In this document: in pieces, positions 41,301 through 56,300 of the stretch | Layout: each line of letters begins with the position of its first letter | Numbering within the stretch: position 1 is the stretch's first letter | NCBI GenBank assembly: GCA_905221605.1 | Contig: CAJNDS010002525.1 | Coordinates: 209,001 to 269,000 of the forward strand | DNA length: 60,000 bases | Origin: Symbiodinium natans | Lineage: Eukaryota > Sar > Dinophyceae > Suessiales > Symbiodiniaceae | Direction of reading: 5' to 3' | Position numbers and translations under genes: made by a program | Notes under the pieces: generated by a model | What the model was told of the DNA's origin: nothing | The model's input: the letters and a program-made list of their open reading frames with translations, nothing else | Database searches by the model: none

Positions 41301-44300
41301 CAGAACGCCTGATCATCACACTGCGATTCTTGTGAGCAGGACACAATCATTGAATTACTAGCCTCCAGCTCCTCGTCAAAGAAAGCAGGCTCCCACTCGT
41401 GTCGCCGCTTTCCGAAATTAATAGAAAGCTCATCGTCAAGCCAGCGAAGAGCTATGAAGTGCCCCTGCGTGCCGATAACGTACTCTCCAGGCTGAGTGAT
41501 GATAGTCTTCTTCACGAGCACTAGTGCCTTCCTTGGATTGTGGTTGTTTGCAGTGTTTTACGATAACCGTTAGTTTTCAGTGGAGTTGCTGAAAAGGCTG
41601 CAGGATGGCGTTGCCATCAGCCATGGCCCACAGTGGACCGTCCCGACTGTACGTCGCTTTGATCCCATGGGCATGAAAGCAGTCCACCAAGCACACGTCC
41701 TCGAACTTCTCTTTGCCTGGGCTGTAAACGATATTTCTTAAAGTCAGTAGCTTGCAACGATAATGATATAGTCAAGACTCGTGTGACGCGTCGCACCACA
41801 GTATCTGATCGAGAATACGCATGATGCGCTTACGGCAAGAGTTGCGCATGGAGAATCAGTACACCTCGCCGCCGTCGTCGAGGAATGTTTAGTCGGACGT
41901 GGAATGAATTTCTTCCTGGTTGTCAGGTGATGTTTTTCTTGTGGAGTCGACGCATGTACGTCACGCAGTCCTCTCCGCGCAAAGCCTTTGTACCAAGCGT
42001 TGCGGGCCAGCGAAGTCCAGGATGGCATGTCCTGCTGCGACTGCGAATCTTCGGCATCTACATGATGTTTTGTTTGTGACTACATAATGGCCTCTGATAA
42101 AACGACTTTCTTCGTGCTGCGCCAGCTTGTACAGATTGCCTTGGCCGGCTTGGCACCTAGCGAGCAGTTGTGGCAGATATTTTCATCGACTCGAGCGTCT
42201 TCTCGTCGCAGAACCCAATCTGAACTTCTGTGATTTTATTGGAATGTGTCAAGTATGCAGGATTCAAGCGTTAAATGTAAGTCTCGAAACATGTCCTTTG
42301 CTCCAGCAAACTGAAGATCTCCTCGTCGAGCTTGTCACCTAGCAAGCACTTGCGCCAATCATTGAATTCGACTTGCTGTGTTTTGTAAGTCCAGAATCCA
42401 ATCTGAACTTCTGTGATTTTATTATAATGTGTCAAGTATGCAGGATTCAAGCGCTAAATGTAAGTCTCGAAACATGCCATTTGCTCCAGCAAACTGAAGA
42501 TCTCCTCGTCGAGCTTGTCACCTAGCAAGCACTTGTGCCTATCACTGAATGCAGAATCCAATCTGAACTTTTTTTTATAATGTGTCAATTATGCAGGATT
42601 CAAGCGTTAAATGTAAGTCTCGAAACAAGTCCTTTGCTCCGGCAGATTGATGATCTCCTCGTCGAGCTTGTCACCTAGCAAGCACTTCTGCTAATCATTT
42701 AACTCGACTTCAGTGTCTTCTAAGTTTAGAATCCAATGTGAGCTTCTATGATTTTATTAAGACGTGTCAAGTATGCAATATTAAACCGTTAAATGTAAGT
42801 CTCGAAACATGTCCTTTGCTTCGGCAATCTGAAGATCTTGTCGTCGACATCGGAATTCTTCACAGCCTCAGACCTTCAGGCAAGAACTAGTACAATGAGG
42901 CAAGGCAACGATTATCACAAATGTAACTAGTAAGCTGTATTCAACAGACTGGCGTCCATAACTTCCAGGTAGATGTGTTGTTGACTGTCTGCCTTGGACG
43001 AATGACATTGCACTAGGCTTTAACATGTGGAGCACGTGACGTAACGAGGTTCGCGCTCGATGTGGATTAGCTTTTCGATGCTGGGGCTGCTGATCTGATC
43101 GGACCTGACGCAGCTGCAGTGATACACTAACAAAGATGATATCTTAAAGTCACACGTTCGCGATGAAATAACTATAGCAAAGTCACCTGAACAAGTGCCA
43201 GTGATAGATTGCCGCAATCCTCAGTTGTTTAAACAATCAACAGGTTACGTAGATACAGCGCGCGATCTCGCAATCGAGTGGATGACTCGACGTTGATGAG
43301 CCGCTGCGTCTGTACCGGGCAGTCGTCACAGGCCCTGCTCATGCATGGAATACTAAGTGCGCAGAAGTAAACACGTACTCACAGGCGAGTATACTAGGTC
43401 AACGACTCGTCAAACGAGCTGGCCGCAGAGTCAAGAATCTCGTGATTGGTCCTGGCACACACTAACTCACACGACATCAACGACTATTGTATAGCCGGGC
43501 AGTCGTCACAGACACTGCTCTTGCATGGAATAGTAAGTGCGCAGAAGTAAACACGTGTCACAAGCAAAGGCACAGCGAGTGTACTGGGTCAACGACTCGC
43601 TAAACGAGCTGGCCGCAGAGTCAAGAATCTCGTGATTGGTCCTGGCACGCAATAACTCACACGACATTAACTACTATTGTATAGCGTAGTAACTTGTACG
43701 GCAGACGTACTCTCAAACAAATCTATAAGGAGCATGCTGAGTCCACAACTTGGCAGACGAGTTCGCCGTAGGATGAGGAATCTTGTGCTTAGTCCTGCGA
43801 CGTACTAATTCGCACGACGCCAAAGACTATTATATAGCGCAGTGTCTTTGTACGAATGCTCCTCTTCAGGCGACCTGCTGGATCGATGTACCCTGACACA
43901 AGAACTCAAATAAAGCAGGAACGAATAACTAATCAAGTTCCACAGTAAGCATGAAGCATTTGCTTTGCTTCTTCGTCGTCTGCTTTTTTTGTTCCTACCT
44001 TAGGAATTCTAAAGATTTGTGATAAGCATGCGGAGCTTCTGATTACCAGGCACGATGAGTGGCTGGTCGTCAACGACTTTCGTAAGCACGAACCTGAGAC
44101 AGCGGTTTGAAGTCAAGAATGTCTGGCATAATGCGCAAATTATCAGAGTGATCATACGACTCTGCGACTCTAAGTGCACGTATGTAAGGGCTGCACTCCT
44201 TTAAAAACTGCTTGGGCGTGATCACGGCGTCGGACTTCCTCGATAGCTTTTTTTTGAACGCAATATCTAAGTGCTATGCCCGAGCGTTAAGAACGTCGAA

Positions 44301-47300
44301 GTGGCAAGGCCTATAGCACGCAGACTAGCTGAGCACTGAACACGTCGCTTCGCCAGCGAGGTACACGCACCATGCATCCTTGATGTCTTGAACATATATA
44401 TATATATGTGGAAGACGCAAGTATATTGCCATTAAAATCTAAGCAACCGTTGCGGGATGAAGTCTGGCCCAAGGACTCAGTCTTCAACCTCAATGCATAA
44501 AAGATTTATATTGATTGAATAGAGTACACAATTAATAGTCGTCGTAACCCTTCGTCACCGTCATCCTCACAAAGCCATGGCATAGAAGACCAGCGCATGC
44601 TTGCCGACCTTGGTCTCAAGCTAATTGTGTACTACGAAAAGTGTTTACTCAATACTGACTATGTTTGCAATGCGTCCGCGAGGCAGGTGTTGTACGGAAA
44701 GTGCCGCCTCAGCTTTTTTATTTCGGCTTGAGGTGATAACGTCACGCATTCAATAAGCATCGTACGCATGCAGGGAACACATCCTCGCGCGATGGCCGCC
44801 GCCTCGTGTTAACAATATGCACAACATAGCGCGTGCGTGTGCGTGCCGAAAATGCGAACAAGTAGCTGAATGGAAGGTTGTTCTTTGGCACAAGCTGCTC
44901 GAGCTTTTAATGTTGCGGTCACGCAGCGATTCAAGTCATGCTCTGATATAGCTTTTCAGGAAGACATCTGACTCGGTAAATGTTATATCATATATGTGAG
45001 CATGCCACATGAAGGCTATGCAAGTGGCAGATACATAAGAAAACAAGACGCAGCGGACAAAATAGCATGAATTTTACGTATGTCTTCAAATAAATCGAAC
45101 GACGTGGGCTCTTTGAATTTTCTGGAGGCTTTCTGAAAAGCGTCAGAGGACCTTTTGGACTATAACACTTACATATGAATTTGAAACATTAAAGTGAATA
45201 TTGAATAAAACATGTGCTTAAAAATACACATTAAAAGTACACATGTATTGAATATCTCTCCAGATAGAGGCAAATGATCATATTGCTTTCGAATGAATAT
45301 ACGGTTCTGCGACGCAGGTACAATAGCTTTAACAAAGGTTGTGCTTTTATTGCAATGCTGTATTTTCATGCAAGGCTTCGTCTAAGCAAGTACATGTGTT
45401 GTTTTCGCAAGAATAATTGTTACTGCGTTTAAATCTGTTGCATACTGAGTGTGTTTTGTGCTTGTTGTTAACTTTGCATTCGTGGTGCTTCCTAAACATA
45501 AACTGTTAAATTTATCTCACCAGAGCCACAATGAAGATGAAGCACTTCGTTCGTTGTCCTCGCACATCACGCAATGCAGTTGCCGATTCACTCACAAGCG
45601 TGGCTTCAGCAAATCCGCCAAAAACCTCAATGTGCTTCTAATTCTTACGCGAGTTGTGTACAACTACTTTCATGTTTTTTTTTTGCGTGAATCACATGTT
45701 GCAATTGGGGTTGCTCATAGCTGCAGTCTGAGTCACGCTCACCTCTCCTTCTCGAACACGTAGCAGTTCTTGCCTGCTGAATCACACAGTAGGCGACGTG
45801 AGCTGTAGTTCATTGCGTGCTTTAATCTTCAGCTTGCGAGCGGCAGGAAGAGTGCAGACTCGCTTTTAGCTCATGGACAAGCTTCTAGGACTCGAGTCAG
45901 GCAGCCGACTGTCCTGAATCACATGCTGCAATTAGGGGTTGCTCATAGCTGCAGTCTGAGTCACGCTCACCTCTCCTTCTCGAACACGTAGCAGTTCTTG
46001 CCTGCTGAATCACACAGTAGGCGACGTGAGCTGTAGTTCACTGCGTGCTTTAATCTTCAGCTTGCGAGCGGCAGGAAGAGTGCAGACTCGCTTTTAGCTC
46101 ATGAACAAGCTTCTAGGACTCGAGTCAGGCAGCCGACTGTCCTGAATCACATCCTGCAATTGGGGTTGCTCATAGCTGCAGTCTGAGTCACGCTCACCTC
46201 TCCTTCTCGAACACGTAGCAGTTCTTGCCTGTTAAATCACACAGTAGGCGACGTGAGCTGTAGTTCACTGCGTGCTTTAATCTTCAGCTTGCGAGCGGCA
46301 GGAAGAGTGCAGACTCGCTTTTAGCTCATGAACAAGCTTCTAGGACTCGAGTCAGGCAGCCGACTGTCCTGAATCACATTCTGCAATTGGGGTTGCTCGT
46401 AGCTGCAGTCTGAGTCACGCTCACCTCTCCTTCTCGAACACGTAGCAGTTCTTGCCTGTTAAATCACACAGTAGGCGACGTGAGCTGTAGTTCACTGCGT
46501 GCTTTAATCTTCAGCTTGCGAGCGGCAGGAAGAGTGCAGACTCGCTTTTAGCTCATGGACAAGCTTCTGCGACTCGAGTCAAGCAGCCGACTGTCCTTTG
46601 GCTGGCACTTTGCGCTGCCGCCACTCGCAGGTAGGCTTGTGGGTAGCCGTTGCCCTTTCAAATCCACGAAGCAGCTGGTCACACGCGGCGCAATACTTGG
46701 GATGATTTCTGTCACTAAATCCTGGGTAAAAAATGCCCTCTGCATTTTGAACGCGTTTGCTGTTAGGTGCCTTAGGCACAGGTGCAGCACGGGGCTTTCT
46801 TCGGGGTGGTGGTTTAGGCACAATCGCCTTCGGCGGATGTGCGGGGGAGCTCTTAGCCTTTGCCTTCGCAGGTGGCGCTAAGGGCTCGCGGGGCGCGGGC
46901 GAGGTCGTGGCCTTTGCTTCAGGCGCAGGAACTGCAGCGTCAATGGCTGCTTCGTCCGCTGAACAACTACTGCTAGACTCATCCGATGACGAGGCTCCAA
47001 AGTCGCTCAGCGAAGACAGCTCGGACTCGCTGGGGGCCTGGAAACCGGCATCAGTTACCTTAGCCCTTGCTGCAGCAGTCTTCCGCTTCGCCTTGTTGAA
47101 ACGCTTAAGCCAGCGCTGCCATACCGTCCGCATCTCCGCTTTGATTGCCCTGGCATTTGCCTTAGCTTTCTTGTGTCGCTGGACGAGAACCTCGCGGCAT
47201 GGCTTGGCCATTCTGGGCGCGGTCAAAGGTTCAAAGCTTCCCTACTGCTAAACAGCTTGAGTGTAGTTGTGTCGTGGTTCACGCAGAAGTCACATTCACC

Positions 47301-50300
47301 AGCTGTCGATGCGATACTGCAAGTTTATACTCAAGTGCAGGTGTATTTGAAAGCATCTGCCTCCGCCAAGTCGAAGCGCATGTTGTTCGCATAGTATAGC
47401 GTGGACCTTCTTGCTCTGAAAGCGGAATGATTTCGTATACCGGGTGGACTGAGTGTTTCCGACATTTAGTTTTCAAGAAATTTCTCTACAAGTAAACTTC
47501 AGAACTCCTTGGTGACTACCCTTTTCCATTTTGTGTGGTATTTGCATGACTTTTGCAGCGCGCCAAGAAGATCTCAAAATTTTAACCCACAAATGCAAAT
47601 GTTGTTCCTACCCTCTGCCGTTTTGTGTGGTGTTTGCAGGACTGTTGCAGGGCGCCAAAAGGATCTCGACAAATTTTGACCCACAAATGTTGTTCTTAAC
47701 CTCTGCAGTTTTGTGTGGTATTTGCGTAAGAGAATAAGCCTGCCAACAAACACATGGAACTCAAAAATCCAATCACATACGAAGAGCAGCTTGATTTGGC
47801 TAAATCTTGCCCGAAGGCTGCCCGGCAAAATTTGGCCAAATCGTACGCGATGAGAAATGCGCGGCTAAATTTCGCAGAGCAGCCTTCGGGCAAGATTTGA
47901 CCAAATCAGGCCGCGCATTTCTCATCGGATACGACGAGCAGTCCGATTTGGCCAAATTTTGCCCAAAGGCTGCCCGGCAAAATTTGGCTAAATCGGGCTG
48001 CTCGTCGTACGCGATGAGAAATGCGCAGCTCGACTTGGCCAAATTTTGCCTGGCAGCCTTCAAGCAAAATTTGGTCAAATCGAGCTGCGCATTTTTCCTC
48101 GCGTACGACGAGCAGCCCGATTTGGCTAAATTTTTCCCGAAGGCTGCCCGGCAACATTTGGCTAAATCGGGCTGCTCGTCGTACGCGATGAGAAATGCGT
48201 AGCTCGATTTGGCCAAATTTTGCCTGGCAGCCTTCAAGCAAAATTTGGCCAAATCGAGCTGCGCATTTCTCCTCGCGTACGAGGAGCAGCTCGATTTGGC
48301 CAAATTTTGCCCGAAGGCTGCCCGGCAAAATTTGGCCAAATCGGGCTGCTCGTCGTACGCGATGAGAAATGCGTAGCTCGATTTGGCCAAATTTTGTCTG
48401 GCAGCCTTCAAGCAAAATTTGGCCAAATCGAGCTGCGCATTTCTCCTCGCGTACGAGGAGCAGCTCGATTTGGCCAAATTTTGCCCGAAGGCTGCCCGGC
48501 AAAATTTGGCCAAATCGGGCTGCTCGTCGTACGCGATGAGAAATGCGTAGCTCGATTTGGCCAAATTTTGTCTGGCAGCCTTCAAGCAAAATTTGGCCAA
48601 ATCGAGCTGCGCATTTCTCCTCGCGTACGAGGAGCAGCTCGATTTGGCCAAATTTTGCCCGAAGGCTGCCCGGCAAAATTTGGCCAAATCGGGCTGCTCG
48701 TCGTACGCGATGAGAAATGCGTAGCTCGATTTGGCCAAATTTTGCCAGAGTCATGCTTATGCAAACTTGAACCTAAAATCTTAGGCATCAGGGCTTGCGA
48801 TGTAGCGCTTGCGGTGAAAACTTCAACTCAAAATGTTATTATCACAATTATGATAATTGTACTTGGGAGCTTAAAGTTATCATAATTATGATAACTCTGC
48901 TTGGGGAGCTTAGAGTTATCATAATTATGATAACTCATCTTGGGGAGCCTGTAGTTATCATAATTATGATAACTCAGCTTGGGGAGCCTAAAGTTATCAT
49001 AATTATGATAACTCAGCTTGGGGAGCCTGAAGTTATCATAATTATGATAACTCAGCTTGGGGAGCCTAAAGTTATCATAATTATGATAATTCAGCTTGGG
49101 GAGCCTGAAGTTATCATAATTATGATAACTCGGCTTGGTGCCTAAAGTTATCATAACTATGATAACTCAGGCTAAGGAATGCAATGTTATCACAATTATA
49201 TTAATTAAAAATATCCTGGCGAAATTCTTCTAAAGGCTTGATTTAAATTATTTAAATCATTTAAATGCTCGAAAACGCTTTTCACAATTCAAAGAATTCA
49301 AGTAATTTAAAACCCTTTGGAGAGCTTCCACAGGAAACCTTAATATTTAAATTAATTTAAATAATTTAAATAAGGCCATTTAATTTATTTAAATTATTTA
49401 AATCCCCGAAAACCCTTTTGACAATTTAAATAATTTAAATAATTTAAATCCTCTGGAGAGCTTCTCCAGGAAACCCCAATATTTAAATTAATTTAAATAA
49501 TTTAAATAATTTAAATAATTTAAATAATTTAAATAGGGCCATTTAATTTATTTAAATTATTTAAATCCCCGAAAACCCTTTTGACAGTTTAAATAATTTA
49601 AATAAATTAAATGGCCCTATTTAAATTATTTAAATTATTTAAATTATTTAAATTATTTAAATTAATTTAAATTAATTTAAATATTTGGATTTCCTGGTGA
49701 AGTCCTTACAAAGGCTCGATTTAAATTTTATTTAAATTATTTACATTATTTAAATCCCCGAAAACCCTTTTGACAATTTAAATAATTTAAATAATTTAAA
49801 TCCTCTGGAGAGCTTCCCCAGGAAACCCCAATATTTAAATTAATTTAAATAATTTAAATAATTTAAATAATTTAAATAATTTAAATAGGGCCATTTAATT
49901 TATTTAAATTATTTAAATCCCCGAAAACCCTTTTGACAATTTAAATAATTTAAATAAATTAAATGGCCCTATTTAAATTATTTAAATTATTTAAATTATT
50001 TAAATTATTTAAATTAATTAATTTAAATATTTGGATTTCCTGGTGAAGTCCTTACAAAGGCTCGATTTAAATTATTTAAATTATTTAAATTATTTAAATC
50101 CCCGAAAACCCTTTTGACAATTTAAATAATTTAAATAATTTAAATCCTCTGGAGAGCTTCCCCAGGAAACCCCTTTTTTTAAATTAATTTAAATAATTTA
50201 AATAATTTAAATAATTTAAATAATTTAAATAGGGCCATTTAATTTATTTAAATTATTTAAATCCCCGAAAACCCTTTTGACAATTTAAATAATTTAAATA

Positions 50301-53300
50301 AATTAAATGGCCCTATTTAAATTATTTAAATTATTTAAATTATTTAAATTATTTAAATTATTTAAATTCATTTAAATATTTGGATTTCCTGGTGAAGTCC
50401 TTACAAAGGCTCGATTTAAATTATTTAAATTATTTAAATTATTTAAATTATTTAAATCCCCGAAAACCCTTTTGACAATTTAAATAATTTAAATAATTTA
50501 AATCCTCTGGAGAGCTTCCCCAGGAAACCCCAATATTTAAATTAATTTTAAATAATTTAAATAATTTAAATAATTTAAATAGGGCCATTTAATTTATTTA
50601 AATTATTTAAATCCCCGAAAACCCTTTTGACAATTTAAATAATTTAAATAAATTAAATGGCCCTATTTAAATTATTTAAATTATTTAAATTATTTAAATT
50701 ATTTAAATTATTTAAATTATTTAAATATTTGGATTTCCTGGTGAAGTCCTTACAAAGGCTCGATTTAAATTATTTAAATTATTTAAATTATTTAAATCCC
50801 CGAAAACCCTTTTGACAATTTAAATAATTTAAATAATTTAAATCCTCTGGAGAGCTTCTCCAGGAAACCCCAATATTTAAATTAATTTAAATAATTTAAA
50901 TAATTTAAATAATTTAAATAGGGCCATTTAATTTATTTAAATTATTTAAATCCCCGAAAACCCTTTTGACAGTTTAAATAATTTAAATAAATTAAATGGC
51001 CCTATTTAAATTATTTAAATTATTTAAATTATTTAAATTATTTAAATTAATTTAAATATTTGGATTTCCTGGTGAAGTCCTTACAAAGGCTCGATTTAAA
51101 TTATTTAAATTATTTAAATTATTTAAATCCCCGAAAACCCTTTTGACAATTTAAATAATTTAAATAATTTAAATCCTCTGGAGAGCTTCCCCAGGAAACC
51201 CCTTTTTTTAAATTAATTTAAATAATTTAAATAATTTAAATAATTTAAATAATTTAAATAGGGCCATTTAATTTATTTAAATTATTTAAATCCCCGAAAA
51301 CCCTTTTGACAATTTAAATAATTTAAATAAATTAAATGGCCCTATTTAAATTATTTAAATTATTTAAATTATTTAAATTATTTAAATTAATTTAAATATT
51401 TGGATTTCTTGGTGAAGTCCTTACAAAGGCTCGATTTAAATTATTTAAATTATTTAAATCCCCGAAAACCCTTTTGACAATTTAAATAATTTAAATAAAT
51501 TAAAGGGCCCTATTTAAATAATTTAAATTATTTAAATTATTTAAATTATTTAAATTAATTTAAATATTTAGATTTCTTGGTGAAGTCCTTACAAAGGCTC
51601 GATTTAAATTATTTAAATTATTTAAATAATTTACATTATTTACTTTCACTTTCACATACACAAGCAAGCATAGAAGCAAAATAGACCCGAAAGGTTTTTC
51701 TCTCATATATATATATATATATATATTACGGGTGCCTTACTGATGTCCTCATTATAAGGGGATCCTATTATTTTGAGGTCTATATTCAGGGTCCAGTATT
51801 ATCGTAAACCCCCATATGTGTATATATATATATACATACATACACACGCATGTGTACGGGCTATTGCAGACAAGCTCGAAATGGCCGATGTAGCTTCACC
51901 TGCCGCAAACGCGCCCTCAAGCCACAACTCTCACTGTGATCTGAACAAAGAACACCCACATGAAACCCATGTACCCAAAGCTCGCAAACCCTAAACCCTA
52001 TGCAAGGTTCCTATAAAGCCACCTCTGACAGCTCTTCCTGGCGCGGCGTCTCTCGCGGCGTCTCGCTCCTAAGGCGCTCGCCTGGGCGACCAAATGCCAG
52101 GATTTTGTATGATTTTGGGAGCGTCTCAGAGGTTTAGGGCTTAATCGGCGGTTAGGGGTTTATGGGGCATGGAGTTTGAGGGCTTTGGGGGCTTACTGAT
52201 TCAGGATGGTTTGGGGCGAGGGGTGGGGATTTCTTGAGTCAGATAGCAGCTACAAGGGCTTTTAGGGTTTAGGGTTTAGGGTTAGGGGTACCTTATCGGG
52301 ATCCTTATTCTAAGGGAATCCTACTATTGGGGGTCTATCTGATGAAGAAATGGCAGGCATCCGACCTGCTTTTGCGTCGACATTCACTGAGCTACAGGTA
52401 CTGAAGAAACCGCGTCAGAAGCGCCATGAACTCAGTACCCGAAGCCCTAAACCCCAAAAAGGCCGAAGTCCGACAAAACCGGCCCCATCCCTTAATAAAC
52501 CCTACCTTAGAACACCGAATAAAGGGCCAAACCCCATTGACTACTAAAACCCTACCAAACCTCGCTCAGCTCGGGCAATGCGCCCCAACCCCTAAACCCT
52601 AAATCCGAAACCCTGAAGGCTTAAGCCTACTCTCCCAACATCTCAGCCACGGCGCCCTCCTGCTGCACGCGCAAGATCTGTAGCTGCAGCTTCTCCTGGC
52701 ACCACCCGGCTTTGGGGCGGCTTACCGCGATCTAGGATCCAGGGCTTACGTTTTTTGAGGCCTTGGGCGCTTAGGGTGTTACAGTGTTAGGGCTTAGGGT
52801 TTAGGGTTTAGGGGTAGCCCCACGGCCTAAACCTTATATAGACCCCAAAACCCCCGACCTGAATCTCTGAACCTTCAGCAAAAATCCAAAAGAAGCCCTC
52901 AGCCTTCGACCCCCAACAGGTTTAGTGTTCAGCGTGCAGGGTTTAGGGTTTAAGGTTTAGGGTTCAGGAACCCTATACGTAAACCGGCTTGCTACCCTAC
53001 GCCTATAGTAACCTATATACCCTATATTGGTGAGTGCACAACAGAAAAGCCCACTGGATGCACCCCAAACCCTAAACCCTAAACCCTAAACCCTAAGCCC
53101 TAAGCCCTAAACCCTAAACCCTAACTTCACGGTTTGCGAAAAAGATGCCCCGACCCCCAGGCACCTCGAGGCTGGCAGCCGCCTGCGCTGAGCGCTGCAC
53201 GGCCGAGCCCCGCAGCCGGCCAAGCTGGGCAAGCCAGGGTTTGGGGTTTGGGGTTTAGGGTTTGGGGTTTAGGGTTTAGGGCTTAGGGTTAAGGGTTTAG

Positions 53301-56300
53301 GGTTTCGGGTTTAGGGATTAGGGTTGACGGCTTAGGGTTCAGGGTTTAGGGTTGGTTTAGGGTTTGAGTTTGGGGTTTAAAAACTTATAGGTAAAGTTAC
53401 TAAGTATGTGTTGTCTGCCCCAGACTTACAACAAGTAGACAAGCCCATACCTTCCAAAAGCGGGAACTGGGCTAGGGTTTAGGGCCTCGGGGTTAGGGTT
53501 TAGGGTGTAGGGTATGTAGGGTTTCGGTTTCAGGGTTACGCTTTCGGTGCCCCAAAAGCTGCATACTTCGCAAAGCCTGAACCTTACAGCAGAAAGCCTC
53601 CCATGAGCATTTTGTTTCAGACTTTCAGATCTTGCAGGGGCCCTAGGTTAGATGGTCCCACTTTGCGTGTTTTGTGGGGTTTAGGGTTCAGGGTTTAGGG
53701 TTCAGGGTTTAGGGTTCAGGGTTTAGGGTTTAGGGTTTAGGGTTTGTGGATGTGAGGTGATGCTTTAGCTTGCCTGCAGATGAATCCCGAGAACCGAGGC
53801 CCTTAGAAGCAGCTAAGTTGATGAAAGGCTTGGGGTTTGCGTAATACAGGGGCCTGAAAAATTAGAATACGGTTTTTTGGGGGGGGGGGCTATTATAGTA
53901 TAATTACAAAGGGAATCTCGGGAATACTATAATCACTTATTCCGACACTTCTAACCCGACCATAAAAGTGTAGTTATAACGCACTTATAGGCAAGTGGGG
54001 TTTCGGGTTTAGATTTTCGTGGGCATGGGGCTTCATTGAGGCTTGTCCCTTGAATGTTTTGTCTTTTCCGGCCTGCTCGACTAGCATTGAAACCCCAAAA
54101 CCCAGGACCCCAAACCCTAAACCCTAAACCCTAAACCCTAGACCCTAGACCCTAAACCCTAAACCCTAAACCCTAAACCCCAAACACAAGCACACCAGGA
54201 GATAGTTCTTCAGCTCGGGCACCAGGTCCATCTTCAGTCTGTCTTCCAGGTGCTTCATCTGTTCTTGCACGAAGGTCATGAGGACCTCAGCCCGAAAACC
54301 CTGGACCATTTAGGTAGGGTTTAGGGTTTAGGGTTTAGGGTTTAGGGTTTAGGGTTTAGGGTTTAGGGTTTAGGGTTTAGGGTTTAGGGTTCTTAAGGGA
54401 GGGAGGGTTCATGGGGGGTAGGTACCTGGGGAGCCTTAGGGTGGGAGTAGTGGGGAGTAATCATTAGGAACCTTTTGTTACACACCCCCCTTGAACCCCC
54501 CTGCCCTTAAGAACCCCTAAACCCTAAACCCTAAACCCTAAACCCTAAACCCTAAACCCTAAACCCTAAACCCTAAACCACAAGATTAGGGTTGAGGGTA
54601 TTCCTGAGCATGTTCTAGCCGGCGTCTCACAGGTAGATGAAATCAGAGACGCTGTGGTAGGCGTCAGAGACTGCGGCACTGCTTGGGACACCCCACCTCT
54701 TGAGAATCTACTTCTCCTCGTGCCCTTTACCCGAAACCCCGAAACCCCGAAATTCTAAACCCCTAAACCCTTCTTGCACCAAGCTTGGGCACGTCCATGA
54801 TCTGCTTCGAGAGTGCGTCGCCTCGTTCTGGTCCTGCATGGCAGAGCGCGTGAGTCTTCAGAGCACAGGACCTAGGGATTCCAAGATGGACAGACAGCGA
54901 TAACCCTAAACCCTAAACTCTAAACTCCAAACCCTAAACCCTAAACCCTAAACCCTAGAACCTAAACCCTAAACCCTACAAGCAAGTCAAGTAGGCAGGT
55001 CGAGAGCTGGAAACTTTCGGCTCCGAGGCATCAGCCACACACAGACACTCCAGAACTCCACTCCCCTTACAACCTTAGTGAAAAGACTATGTTTGTTACT
55101 TCCTTGGGTGTTCTATAAAAAAAAGAACCCTATGTTTGTTAATTTTTGGGGTGTTATCTAAACAAAAGAACCCTAAGTCTATAAATAAAAAGAACCCTAT
55201 GTTTGTTAATTTGTTGGGTGTTATCTAAACAAAAGAACCCTAAGGGGCGGGGCTATAAAGACGCAGGTCCTGAGTGATCGGCCTCCTGCAGCTTCAGCTG
55301 CAAGCTGCTAGCACTGACGTCCAACCTCGGCCCCAGAGCGGTTTAGGGTTTAGGGTTTAGGGTTTAGGGTTTAGGGTTTAGGGTTTAGGGTTTAGGATGT
55401 TTCGCCTTGTTCCCAGAAGCTCCCTCGACTCCAAACATCCCACTGAATGAAGGGCTATTCTGATACTACCTTACGATTCCTGTTGCAAATTCAGAGGAAG
55501 GCTTCCTACAGTGAGGATATTGAATTGGATCCTCCTGCATTCAAAGCTCAGTGGACAATGCTCCTAGACCCCAGCTTGGAGGTTCAGGGTACTTAGTAAC
55601 CCAAGTACAAGCATAGTTATCACCCACTTCTAGGCCCCTTAAGTAATACGGTTCTCATAATTGGGTCATACGTACAGTTAAGTTAAAATAGCGCTACTAC
55701 GTACCATGAGCTTCCAAGTACCAAAAACCCTTGTGCTCTGCCATGCAGCTGCCCATCCGCGTTGCAAAGCTTCGGCGCGCCCTGAAGAAGCTGGCACGTC
55801 TGGGATGTGCTAAGTTCTAAACCCTAAACCCTGGACTCTAAACCCTAAACCCTAAGCCCTAAACCCTAAACCCTGAACCCTGAACCCTAAACCAGGTCCA
55901 GGGTTGCTTGCAACCCTGGGGTCGTCTGGGTGTCTGAAGCCTTAAACCCCAAAGCCCCCTGCCCCAAACTTAAAGCCCCCCCTACATTTCGAAACGCTGA
56001 ACCCCAAATCCCCTGAACCACCTACCCCAAACCTAAAACCCTAAACCCTAAACCCTAAACCTTCAACCCCGAACCCTAAACTCCAAACCCTAAACCCAAA
56101 ACCCTAAACCTTAAACCTCCCCCCCCTCCCCCCCTTCACCCCCAAAGCCCTCCCCTGGCGACTTCCCGACCTCGAAGCTGCCAGTGTGGCACTCCAGGCT
56201 GTCTGACAGGCCCGGACCAGGTAACGCCTTTCCACCAGCGTGCTGCTGGCTTGACAGCGCTTTGGGGGTTTAGGGTTTAGGGTTTGGGGTTTAGGGTGTA